Assembly: GCA_024640765.1 (NCBI GenBank) | Contig: JAHEEK010000012.1 | Coordinates: 14,989 to 78,988 of the forward strand | DNA length: 64,000 nt | Direction of reading: 5' to 3' | DNA from: Nereida sp024640765 | Lineage (GTDB): Bacteria; Pseudomonadota; Alphaproteobacteria; Rhodobacterales; Rhodobacteraceae | Shown here: positions 7,722 through 15,576 of the stretch, in pieces | Layout of the letters: each line of letters begins with the position of its first letter | How positions within the stretch are numbered: position 1 is the first letter of the stretch | Translations under genes and position numbers: made by a program | The notes under the pieces: generated by a model | The model's input: the letters and a program-made list of their open reading frames with translations, nothing else | Database searches by the model: none | What the model was told of the DNA's origin: nothing

Positions 7722-10550
7722 ATGCCTAAAAAAATGCTTATTGACGCCACCCACGCGGAAGAAACTCGCGTTGTTGTGGTTGATGGAAACAAAGTTGAGG
7801 AATTCGACTTTGAATCAGAAAACAAACGCCAGCTCGCTGGCAACATCTACCTCGCAAAAGTAACACGTGTTGAGCCGTCCTTGCAGGCGGCTTTTGTTGA
7901 TTACGGCGGAAACCGTCACGGTTTCCTCGCGTTCAGTGAAATTCATCCTGATTACTATCAGATCCCTGTCGCTGACCGCGAAGCGCTGATTGCTGAAGAA
8001 AAAGCGTATACAGACAGCCTGAAAGCACAGGAAGAGGAAGAAGAGAGTAAGCCCAAACGGGGCCGCAGGCGCGGTGGCCGTGGCCGCTCAAAAGCAGCTG
8101 AGGTTAAGTCCGATGATGCGGTCGTTACGGCTGAATTAGCTACTGAAGTCGATGATGCAGTGTCATCTGATTCGCCAGTAGAAACCGATGCAGCTGCTAC
8201 AGATGCAGCAACGCCAGAGGCTGAGCAGGTTGAAACGCCTGCGCAAGCCGAGGTTAACGCAGAAGCTACTACCGACGCAGAAAGCAACGCTGATGATGCG
8301 TCTGCTGCTGAAGATGATGACAGCGAAGCTGTTGATACGACCGAGGAAGCTGAAGCGGCTGACGAAAGCGATTATGCGGAAGTTGATGCAACGGCCAAAG
8401 ATGATGGTATCGAATCTGTCGCAGAAGAAGACGACAGCGAAGATGTGCGTCCTGTGCGCAAACCTCGCCCGCGCCGCTATAAAATACAAGAAGTCGTGAA
8501 TGTTCGCCAAATTCTTTTGGTGCAGGTCGTAAAAGAAGAACGCGGCAACAAGGGTGCTGCACTAACCACGTATTTGTCGCTTGCGGGTCGCTATTGCGTC
8601 TTGATGCCAAATACAGCTCGTGGTGGTGGCATAAGCCGCAAGATCACCAACGCGCCTGATCGCAAGAAGCTCAAAGAGATTGCCAACGAGATTCTGGTAC
8701 CAGAAGGTGCCGGCCTTATCGTGCGCACGGCGGGTGCCAAGCGGACCAAATCCGAGATCAAGCGCGATTATGAATATTTGCAGCGCCTTTGGGAGCAAAT
8801 TCGCTCGCTTACCCTGAAATCGATGGCGCCAGCCGCGATTTATGAGGAAGGCAATCTGATCAAACGTTCGATCCGCGATCTTTATAACCGCGACATCGAT
8901 GAAGTGCTTGTTGAGGGTGAGGGCGGTTACCGCACGGCCAAAGACTTCATGAAAATGATCATGCCGAGCCACGCCAAAAACGTGAAGCGCTACGAAGAAA
9001 GCCTTCCACTGTTTGCGCGCCATCAGGTTGAGACCTATCTGGCAGGCATGTTTAACCCGACAGTCCAGCTGCCATCTGGTGGGTATATCGTGATCGGTGT
9101 GACCGAGGCGCTTGTTGCGGTGGACGTAAACTCTGGCCGCGCGACCAAAGAAAGCAGCATTGAGCAAACCGCGCTCAAAACCAACCTTGAAGCGGCTGAC
9201 GAAGTTGCACGTCAACTTCGGTTGCGCGACCTTGCGGGTCTTATCGTTATTGATTTCATCGATATGGACGAGCGTCGCAACAATAACGCCGTTGAAAAAC
9301 GGATGAAAGACAAACTGAAAACAGATCGTGCGCGCATTCAAGTGGGCCGCATTTCTGGCTTCGGTTTGATGGAAATGTCCCGTCAGCGTCTGCGCCCCGG
9401 TATGCTTGAAGCTACCACGCAGCCGTGTTCGTCATGCCATGGCACAGGCCTGATCCGTTCTGATGACAGCACTGGTCTGTCGATTTTGCGCCAACTCGAG
9501 GAAGAGGGCGTTCGCGGTCGTACCAAAGAAGTGCTGGTGAAATGTCCCGTTGGTATTGCCAACTTCTTGATGAATATGAAGCGCGAGCACATCGCGCAGA
9601 TCGAAGCGCGTTACGGCATGTCCGTGCGCATCGAAGGTGATCCAACTTTGGTAAGCCCCGATTTCAGTATTGAGAAATTCAAGACAGCGTCGCGTGTTGT
9701 CACGAAAATTGCACCGGCTGTTGTGTCTGTGGATGCCTCGATCATGGCTGATATCGATGACGCTGAAGACGAAGCCGAGATTTCTGATGATGCGTCTGAG
9801 GTGAGCACCTCGCCAGAGGCGGAAGTAGATGGTGAGGCGCAGCCCAAAAAACGCCGTCGTCGCCGTCGCCGCCGTCGCGGCAATTTAGATGAGGCGCGTT
9901 CAGAAGAAAACGCAACTACACAAAAGTCAGAAGACGGCGAAGGTGAGGCCGCAGGGGCGACTGAGACAACGACCTCTGATGCTGATGCGCCTTCTGATGA
10001 GGCCGAGCCGAAAGAAAAGCCGCGTCGGACCCGCAGCCGTGGTGGTCGTGGCCGTGGTCGTAAATCTGCTGAAAGTTCAGAAGCGCCTACTGAGACGCCA
10101 GAGAACACTGCGCTTACTGCGAACGTAGAAACAGAGACTGGACCTGAAACACCCGAAGCGGCTGTAGAGCCTGCCGCAGACGCGCCTGCGGAAAAGCCGA
10201 AGCGTGTCCGTAAGCCACGTAAAACTGCGGCCCAAAAAGCGGCCGAAGCGGCAGAGGCAGAGGCTGCCAAAGCAGAAAACACTGCTGAGGCTTCGGCTGA
10301 TGCAAAAGCAGAAACGGCTGAAGAAGTACCTGCCGAAAAGCTCAAGCGCGTTCGTAAGCCACGTAAAACTGTAGCTCAAAAAGCAGCAGAGGCAGAGGCC
10401 GCCAAAGCGGCAGAAGCCCCTGTTGAGGAGGCAGAGCCGACACCGGCACCAACACCTACGCCAGCAGCAGAACTTGCTGCCGAGCCAGTGGTGGAAGAAG
10501 CTGCACCAAAGCCCAAACGCCGCGGTTGGTGGAATCTTGGGTCCAAATAG
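7722..10550 (+). CDS. rne: Ribonuclease E (RNase E/G family), alphaproteobacterial type
   Basis: The main endonuclease of mRNA decay and rRNA processing. The 942-residue protein starts MPKKMLIDATHAEETRV. Its S1 RNA-binding domain (about 35-280) is split by an acidic insert of about 140 residues rich in Asp, Glu and Ala, a feature of alpha RNase E. The catalytic Asp468 (DVNSGR) and Asp511 (VIDFIDMD) are spaced 43 residues apart as in Escherichia coli, and the zinc-link Cys pair is Cys569/Cys572 (CSSCHG). The tail has Arg-rich patches (KKRRRRRRRRR) and two near-copies of an EKxKRVRKPRKT segment, likely RNA or partner binding. A GTG at 7707 is an alternative start; the ATG fits homologues better. 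Confidence 0.96.
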   Translation: MPKKMLIDATHAEETRVVVVDGNKVEEFDFESENKRQLAGNIYLAKVTRVEPSLQAAFVDYGGNRHGFLAFSEIHPDYYQIPVADREALIAEEKAYTDSLKAQEEEEESKPKRGRRRGGRGRSKAAEVKSDDAVVTAELATEVDDAVSSDSPVETDAAATDAATPEAEQVETPAQAEVNAEATTDAESNADDASAAEDDDSEAVDTTEEAEAADESDYAEVDATAKDDGIESVAEEDDSEDVRPVRKPRPRRYKIQEVVNVRQILLVQVVKEERGNKGAALTTYLSLAGRYCVLMPNTARGGGISRKITNAPDRKKLKEIANEILVPEGAGLIVRTAGAKRTKSEIKRDYEYLQRLWEQIRSLTLKSMAPAAIYEEGNLIKRSIRDLYNRDIDEVLVEGEGGYRTAKDFMKMIMPSHAKNVKRYEESLPLFARHQVETYLAGMFNPTVQLPSGGYIVIGVTEALVAVDVNSGRATKESSIEQTALKTNLEAADEVARQLRLRDLAGLIVIDFIDMDERRNNNAVEKRMKDKLKTDRARIQVGRISGFGLMEMSRQRLRPGMLEATTQPCSSCHGTGLIRSDDSTGLSILRQLEEEGVRGRTKEVLVKCPVGIANFLMNMKREHIAQIEARYGMSVRIEGDPTLVSPDFSIEKFKTASRVVTKIAPAVVSVDASIMADIDDAEDEAEISDDASEVSTSPEAEVDGEAQPKKRRRRRRRRRGNLDEARSEENATTQKSEDGEGEAAGATETTTSDADAPSDEAEPKEKPRRTRSRGGRGRGRKSAESSEAPTETPENTALTANVETETGPETPEAAVEPAADAPAEKPKRVRKPRKTAAQKAAEAAEAEAAKAENTAEASADAKAETAEEVPAEKLKRVRKPRKTVAQKAAEAEAAKAAEAPVEEAEPTPAPTPTPAAELAAEPVVEEAAPKPKRRGWWNLGSK

Positions 10551-10580
10551 CGCTTCGGATCAAGACACTGATAGAAGTAA

Positions 10581-10611
10581 GCCGCGTAGCATAAGCTGCG
10601 CGGCTTTTTTT
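10581..10611 (+). terminator. Rho-independent terminator of rne
   Basis: GCCGCGTAGC (10581-10590) pairs with GCTGCGCGGC (10595-10604) around an ATAA loop, with one G-T wobble, and runs into seven T residues. It lies 31 bases after the rne stop codon. Confidence 0.9.
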
Positions 10612-10635
10612 GCGGGCAAAAGTTTCGGGAGCAGG

Positions 10636-10863
10636 CTAGTTCTTTTTAATGTAATAAGCTGTGTTTTCACCGCTTTCGCCGGTGCCTAAAAACGTGTGAC
10701 CAGCCTCGGTACAAAAATGTGGCACATCAATTTGTGCCGCAGGGTCACTTGCAACCATGCGCAGAACCTGGCCAGTTTGCAGGCTTTTAAGCCGCTTGCG
10801 CGCTTTCAAAACAGGCAGCGGGCAAAGCAGGCCAACCGCATCAAGAGTATCATCGTGTTCCAT
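10636..10863 (-). CDS. TusA-family sulfurtransferase / sulfur carrier
   Basis: A 75-residue protein of the TusA (SirA/YeeD) family. The signature LLCPLPVLKARK contains the active Cys that carries a persulfide sulfur in this family, and a second Cys is in VPHFCTEAGH. TusA proteins pass sulfur from cysteine desulfurases to tRNA thiolation or other acceptors. The window also holds mnmA, whose product uses such sulfur in some bacteria, but a link is only inferred. Translation could instead start at an ATG at 10902, which has a better Shine-Dalgarno (AAGGG) and adds 13 residues; the shorter form matches usual family length. The gene is divergent from ccdA. Confidence 0.88.
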   Translation of the reverse strand: MEHDDTLDAVGLLCPLPVLKARKRLKSLQTGQVLRMVASDPAAQIDVPHFCTEAGHTFLGTGESGENTAYYIKKN

Positions 10864-10955
10864 GTCTGATGAGCTAGCCGCGATGTTACATTTTGTCCAC
10901 ATTTTGTAACGCCCTTGCTATTTGCCCACCTGCAAAAAAACCGTATCAGGGAAGC

Positions 10956-11708
10956 ATGTTAGATTTTTCCGTCCTTGACGTAACGCTGCTGCCTGCCATG
11001 GGGATTGCCCTTATTGCAGGCATTATTTCTTTCCTGAGCCCCTGCGTACTGCCGATCGTGCCACCTTATTTGGCCTATATGGGCGGTGTGAGCGTTAGTG
11101 ATATGAATAGCGAGAAATCTGCGCGGGCCAAAGCGTTAGGGACCGCGCTGTTTTTTGTTTTGGGCCTTTCGACGGTCTTCTTGATCTTGGGCTTTACGAC
11201 CTCGTTAATGGGAGCGTTTTTTCTACAAAACCAGCAATGGTTCGTGGTGGCTTCGGGCGTGGTTATCATGGTTTTCGGCGCGCATTTTGTTGGTGTGTAC
11301 CGTATAGGCTTCATGGACCGTGAGATACGCATGGACGCAGGTGATCAGGGCGGCTCCGCGTTTGGTGCCTATGTTCTCGGTTTGGCGTTTGCCTTTGGCT
11401 GGACGCCGTGCATTGGGCCACAATTGGGGGCGATTTTGTCGCTGGCCGCATCCGAGGCAAGTGCTGTTCGGGGCACCGCGCTGTTGGCGGTTTATGCCAT
11501 CGGATTAGGCATTCCGTTCTTGCTTGTCGCGGCCTTTTTTCCTTCTTTGAGTGGCGTTATGGCATGGATGAAACGATACATGCAGCAGATTGAGCGGGTG
11601 ATGGGGCTTCTGCTCTGGACAGTTGGTTTGATGATGCTGACAGGGCAATTCACGGAATTCAGCTTTTGGCTGCTTGAGACTTTCCCTGCTTTAGCAAATT
11701 TCGGTTAA
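10956..11708 (+). CDS. ccdA: CcdA-type thiol-disulfide membrane transporter (cytochrome c biogenesis)
   Basis: A 250-residue membrane protein with about six helices, of the CcdA/DsbD transmembrane family. It moves reducing equivalents from cytoplasmic thioredoxin to the periplasm, mainly for haem attachment to cytochrome c. The redox pair is Cys30 (LSPCVLPIVPP) and Cys152 (WTPCIGPQLG), each in the expected Pro-Cys setting. The start at 10956 follows AGGGA at good distance and gives the usual N-terminus; the open frame reaches further upstream but would overlap the divergent tusA region. The next gene downstream is a pseudogene. Confidence 0.93.
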   Translation: MLDFSVLDVTLLPAMGIALIAGIISFLSPCVLPIVPPYLAYMGGVSVSDMNSEKSARAKALGTALFFVLGLSTVFLILGFTTSLMGAFFLQNQQWFVVASGVVIMVFGAHFVGVYRIGFMDREIRMDAGDQGGSAFGAYVLGLAFAFGWTPCIGPQLGAILSLAASEASAVRGTALLAVYAIGLGIPFLLVAAFFPSLSGVMAWMKRYMQQIERVMGLLLWTVGLMMLTGQFTEFSFWLLETFPALANFG

Positions 11709-11735
11709 CCTTTTTTGCCCTTATTTTGCCCAAAA

Positions 11736-13010
11736 ATGCCTCTAACGCTTGGGTATGAAATCTATCTACTCACATTCGGAAAAGCTGTCGCGTCGCGAGT
11801 TAAACGCCGCAAGGTGTTCTATATTCCCGGATATGATCCGATCCACCCGCGCAGATACCGCGAGCTTTACCGACTAGAAAGCTAGGATCAGGGGCAGATT
11901 AGTGGCTATGATATTGAATTATCAGCCAAATACGAAGGCGCGCGGTATGGCTTGCATGTGAAAGCAGATATCGACGGCCATGTAACGGAAAGCGATTTTG
12001 AAGTACTCGTGTGGTCCGATATTGTGCGTGACAGCATGTCGAACACGATTGCGGCGACCTATGCGCAATTGTTCAAGACTGCATGGATTTACATCTCAAC
12101 AGGCGTTCTGTGGCGGCTGATGAAGCTGCGAAAAGGCCCTGTTATTGCGGTGCTTTATCCAGTGGTGTTTTTGCTGGGGCAGGCGGGCTTGGCGTTTTGG
12201 TTGGGGTCGGTGGTCTATCGGTTGCTGAATTGGGCGATGCAAGCGGGCGCCGGTTTTAGCATTTGGCCAATATCATTGACGGTCGCTGTTGTCGCGTCAT
12301 GGTGCGTGCTGCGCTGGTTCAAAACCAACGATAACAAGTTTTTGGCCTACTATTTGATGCATGATTATAGCCACTCGGCTGCAACCCGCGGCGCCTATTC
12401 AGCTGCATTAAAACAGCGAATTGCGGAATTTTCCGGTGTAATCTCTGACGCGTTGCACGGCGATGTAGATGAGGTTTTGGTCGTTGGGCACTCCTCTGGT
12501 GCGCATCTGGCAGTGTTGGCGTTGGCCGATGTTCTGCGTGACGGCAATCTGCCCATACACCAACCAGCGCTGGCATTTTTGTCACTTGGCCAAGTTGTGC
12601 CAATGGTCAGTTTTCTTCCCGGTGCAGATGAGTTGCGTCGTGATCTGCACTACCTCAGTGAGGCTGCGCCACTGACGTGGGTGGATGTGACTGCACCGGG
12701 TGATGGCTGTGCGTTTGTGCTTTGTGATCCTGTTGCTGTGTCGGGCTTCGCGCGGTCCACACAACGGTGGCCTTTGGTGGTTTCTGCAGCGTTTTCCCAA
12801 ACATTAAGTGCTGCGCGTTGGAAGGCACTGCGTTGGCGGTTTTTCCGTCTTCATTTTCAGTACCTCTGCGCATTCGATAGCCCAGCTGACTATGACTATT
12901 TCCAAATTACTGGTGGCCCTGTGTCTCTCGCAGAGCGGTTCAAAGGACGTGCACCGTCAAAGTCACGGATCGTCAGGGCTGTGTCAAAGTTCACAAAGAC
13001 CGCCCCATGA
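11736..13010 (+). pseudogene. Alpha/beta hydrolase-like gene with an internal TAG stop
   Basis: From the ATG at 11736 the reading frame gives MPLTLGYEIYLLTFGK and the motif VFYIPGYDP, then meets TAG at 11883-11885 after 49 codons. The same frame stays open from there to 13010. The remainder carries membrane-like segments and a nucleophile elbow GHSSGAH, typical of alpha/beta hydrolases. Both parts read as one 424-codon gene of a Roseobacter-type hydrolase family, as far as I recognise it. One C-to-T change (CAG to TAG) would explain the stop. Internal restart is possible but would lose the N-terminal strand. The frame ends next to the P450 gene, so the two were probably one operon. Confidence 0.8.
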
Positions 13011-13016
13011 GTAGCA

Positions 13017-14378
13017 ATGACATACGCCCCCCCCAAACCAGCATCGCGGCCCGAGCGTGTATCGCTTTGGCGGTATATGAAGTTGTTTCGGGTAGATATT
13101 TTGTCCGCGCAACCTGCCAAACTTTACGGCGCTTGGATGGCGGAATTTCGGACGCTGTTTTTCCGCAACTATCTCGTGAATGATCCTCAGGTGATTGAGC
13201 GTGCTCTGAAAACTGAGCCCGATAGTTTTCCCAAATCAAACCGGATTAGCGAAGGCCTGCGCCCTTTGTTGGGAGACAGCGTATTTTTGACGAACGGCGA
13301 GGCATGGAAGCGACAGCGCCGCATAATTGATCCCGCGTTTGAAGGCGGACGGCTGCGCGAGGTGTTTCCGTCGATGAAAACAGCAAGCGCTGCAATTGTT
13401 GCGCGCCTCGCACCTTTGGCCGATGGAACCGCACGCGATATTGAGCCGCTCACCAGCCACGCGGCGGCTGACGTAATTTTTCGTACCCTATTTTCGATGC
13501 CTATTGATACGCCAATCGCGCAATCCGTTTTTTCACAGTTCAGAGACTACCAACGCAGTCAGCCGCTTTTGAACTTAGCCGCCTTTGTTCGGCTCCCGAA
13601 ATGGATGCCCCGTGTATTTCGGCGACAAACGTCTGAAACTGCTAAAACCATTGGTGCCTTGATTGCAGAGCTGACCGAAACGCGGCTGGAAGAGATATCG
13701 CAGGGACGCGCGCCCGATGATTTGGCTACAAAAATTATGACGACCCCTGATCCCGAAACAGGCGAGATTTTTAGTGCTAATGAAATGGTCGATCAGGTAG
13801 CGATCTTCTTTTTGGCGGGTCATGAAACGTCCGCTTCTGCTTTGGCGTGGACGCTGTATTTGCTGGCGATGTATCCTGAATGGCAGGACAAGATTGCTGA
13901 GGAAGTGCCAGACAGTGATCTGGAATTTTCCGATTTGTCGAAATTGCGCGTGACGCGCGATGTGTTTCGTGAGGGGCTGCGGCTTTATCCGCCAGTTCCC
14001 ATGATGGTGTGCGAGGCCGCAGAAAATGTTGAATTTCGGCGTCGCGATGTTAAGACTAGTGCGCAAATTGTGCTGAGCCCTTGGCATCTTCATCGCCATA
14101 CTCGTTTGTGAGATGATCCAGATCAGTTTGATCCAACCCGTTTTCAAAATCCAGAGGCTAAGCAAGCTGTTAGACAGGCGTACATGCCGTTCAGCAGAGG
14201 CCCGCGGCTTTGCACAGGGGCGGGTTTTGCAATGCTGGAAGGGGTTTTGATGTTAGCGGATCTGGTGCGTGCATACCGCTTTGAGGTGGTCCAAGATCGG
14301 GTTCCCGTACCAGTGGCCCACCTGACCGTACGTGCCAAAGACGGCATTTGGCTAAGGATTTCACCGCGTCAGGATTAA
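13017..14378 (+). pseudogene. Cytochrome P450 gene with a premature TGA before the haem-binding motif
   Basis: The frame encodes a P450: the I-helix motif FLAGHETSASAL, the K-helix motif EGLRLYPPVP and, at the end, the haem loop FSRGPRLCTGAG with its ligand Cys at codon 399. A TGA at codon 365 (14109-14111) separates the first 364 residues from the haem loop. The context HRHTRL-stop-DDPDQFDPTRF suggests a Trp codon (TGG) became TGA. A truncated product would not bind haem. A second possible lesion is at the start: an ATG at 13007 overlaps the previous stop (ATGA) and reads MSSNDIRPP, but leaves the P450 frame at a run of eight C residues. One C fewer would join the two. Confidence 0.88.
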
Positions 14379-14939
14379 AGTGTTTCCGCGGATTGAAACT
14401 TCGGCAAAGCGCTGCAAATAGCTCATCCCCAGAAGGCTGCCTTCCATCGGTGCGCTGTTGACGGTTGCCCGCACGCCAGTGTCTATAACATCGCCAAGTT
14501 GAACAGCTTCAAGGCGCACAAATGCAATGCTAACTGTGCCATTAGCCGTGTTTGCACGCCCGAAATAATCCAAAGCCGCAGTGTCTAACCCAACGCGGCG
14601 AGCGTCCTCTTGTGTTAAAACAATCTCGCTTGCGCCAGTATTCACCAAGAAAGGCACGCCGACACCGTTTACCCGAAGCGTTAGATGGAAATGCCCGTCT
14701 GCCCGCCGCGGCACCTCAATTTGATCTGCGGCGTTGGTATTTGGGACTTGAGTAACTGTGCTGCTGATGTCCTCCCAAAGTCCGACACCAGCGATTGCAC
14801 CAAGAATGATCAGGACCCAAATCGCGGCTTGTTGCAGTGTTTTGCCTAGATTACGTCGTTGGCTCACCAAATAGCTGCCGCCGATCGCGACAATGAGCAA
14901 ACCCATGTAGAGAGGTTGCGCGGTGTCGCCGCCATCCAT
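14361..14939 (-). CDS. Retropepsin-like clan AA aspartic protease, catalytic Asp replaced by Asn
   Basis: A 193-residue protein with membrane helices in the first 60 residues and a single-lobe aspartic protease domain (about 80-193), resembling the TIGR02281 family. The active-site motif is expected to read DTGAS, but here residue 100 is Asn (LVNTGASEIVL). The codon is AAT, one G-to-A step from GAT. The second structural motif is present near the end (GSLLGMSYLQRF). Without Asp the protease should be inactive unless the Asn is tolerated. Its start overlaps the stop of the restored marC frame (TGATG), so the two were coupled. Its 3' end overlaps the P450 remnant by 18 bases. Confidence 0.75.
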   Translation of the reverse strand: MDGGDTAQPLYMGLLIVAIGGSYLVSQRRNLGKTLQQAAIWVLIILGAIAGVGLWEDISSTVTQVPNTNAADQIEVPRRADGHFHLTLRVNGVGVPFLVNTGASEIVLTQEDARRVGLDTAALDYFGRANTANGTVSIAFVRLEAVQLGDVIDTGVRATVNSAPMEGSLLGMSYLQRFAEVSIRGNTLILTR

Positions 14940-15555
14940 CAGATCAACCCGATGCCAAAGTCGCGCAACCCACCAAGGATGAATTGAACCGATAGGGCCG
15001 CAAGAAGCATCCCAAGAAGGCGTGTGACGATGTTGACGCCCGTTTTCCCAATCCGCGCTCGATGACGCCCGCGAACAGAAACAGGCAAAACGCACAGATG
15101 ATAACGCTGATCATGACCAGTGTGACTGCGACAAATCCCATCCAGCCTTGATCGCCCGTCAACAAAATGATCGTCGCGATAGAGCCAGGGCCCGCGATAA
15201 GCGGAATAGCCATAGGAAAGACAGACGGGTCGTCTACGTGCTCTTCTTCAGCTTGATCTTTACGCCGCGATTGGCGCCGTTCAAAAAGCATGTCGAGAGC
15301 AGTGATGAACAACAACACACCTCCCGAAATGCGGAAAGCGGGCATGCCAATGCCCACAAATCCCAACAGCGCCTCTCCAAAAAGGCCGAATGCCAACAAA
15401 ATACCGACGGCGATAAGACAACACCGCAGTGCAACTTGGCGGCGCTGCTGCGGGGACATTCCCGTAGTAAGGGTCACAAAAATGGGAGTAAGGCCAATCG
15501 GGGCGATGATCACGAAAAGCGTTGCGAATGCAGTGATGAGAAACGCTATGTCCAT
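14939..15555 (-). pseudogene. MarC-family membrane protein gene with a one-base deletion
   Basis: MarC-family integral membrane proteins (about 200 residues, six helices) have no settled function. The first about 170 residues are typical: AFATLFVIIAPIGLTPIF, AIPLIAGPGSIATI and FLFAGVIERGLGK. After this the frame turns into a non-membrane tail (KRASTSSHAF) and ends at 14944. If one A is added to the A-run that reads as four T on the plus strand (15043-15046), translation continues as TGVNIVTRLLGMLLAALSVQ, a proper last membrane helix, and stops at 14939-14941. That stop overlaps the start of the next gene. The lesion is in a homopolymer, so a sequencing error must be considered. Confidence 0.75.
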
Positions 15556-15576
15556 TCCGGTCTCCTGTCGGGGGCC

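Noticed and set aside
8562..9341. 259-codon minus-strand frame inside rne
   Set aside because: Antisense shadow of the conserved RNase E catalytic domain.
9611..10345. Ser/Ala-rich 244-codon minus-strand frame opposite rne
   Set aside because: It arises from the Ala/Glu-rich repeats of the RNase E tail read in antisense.
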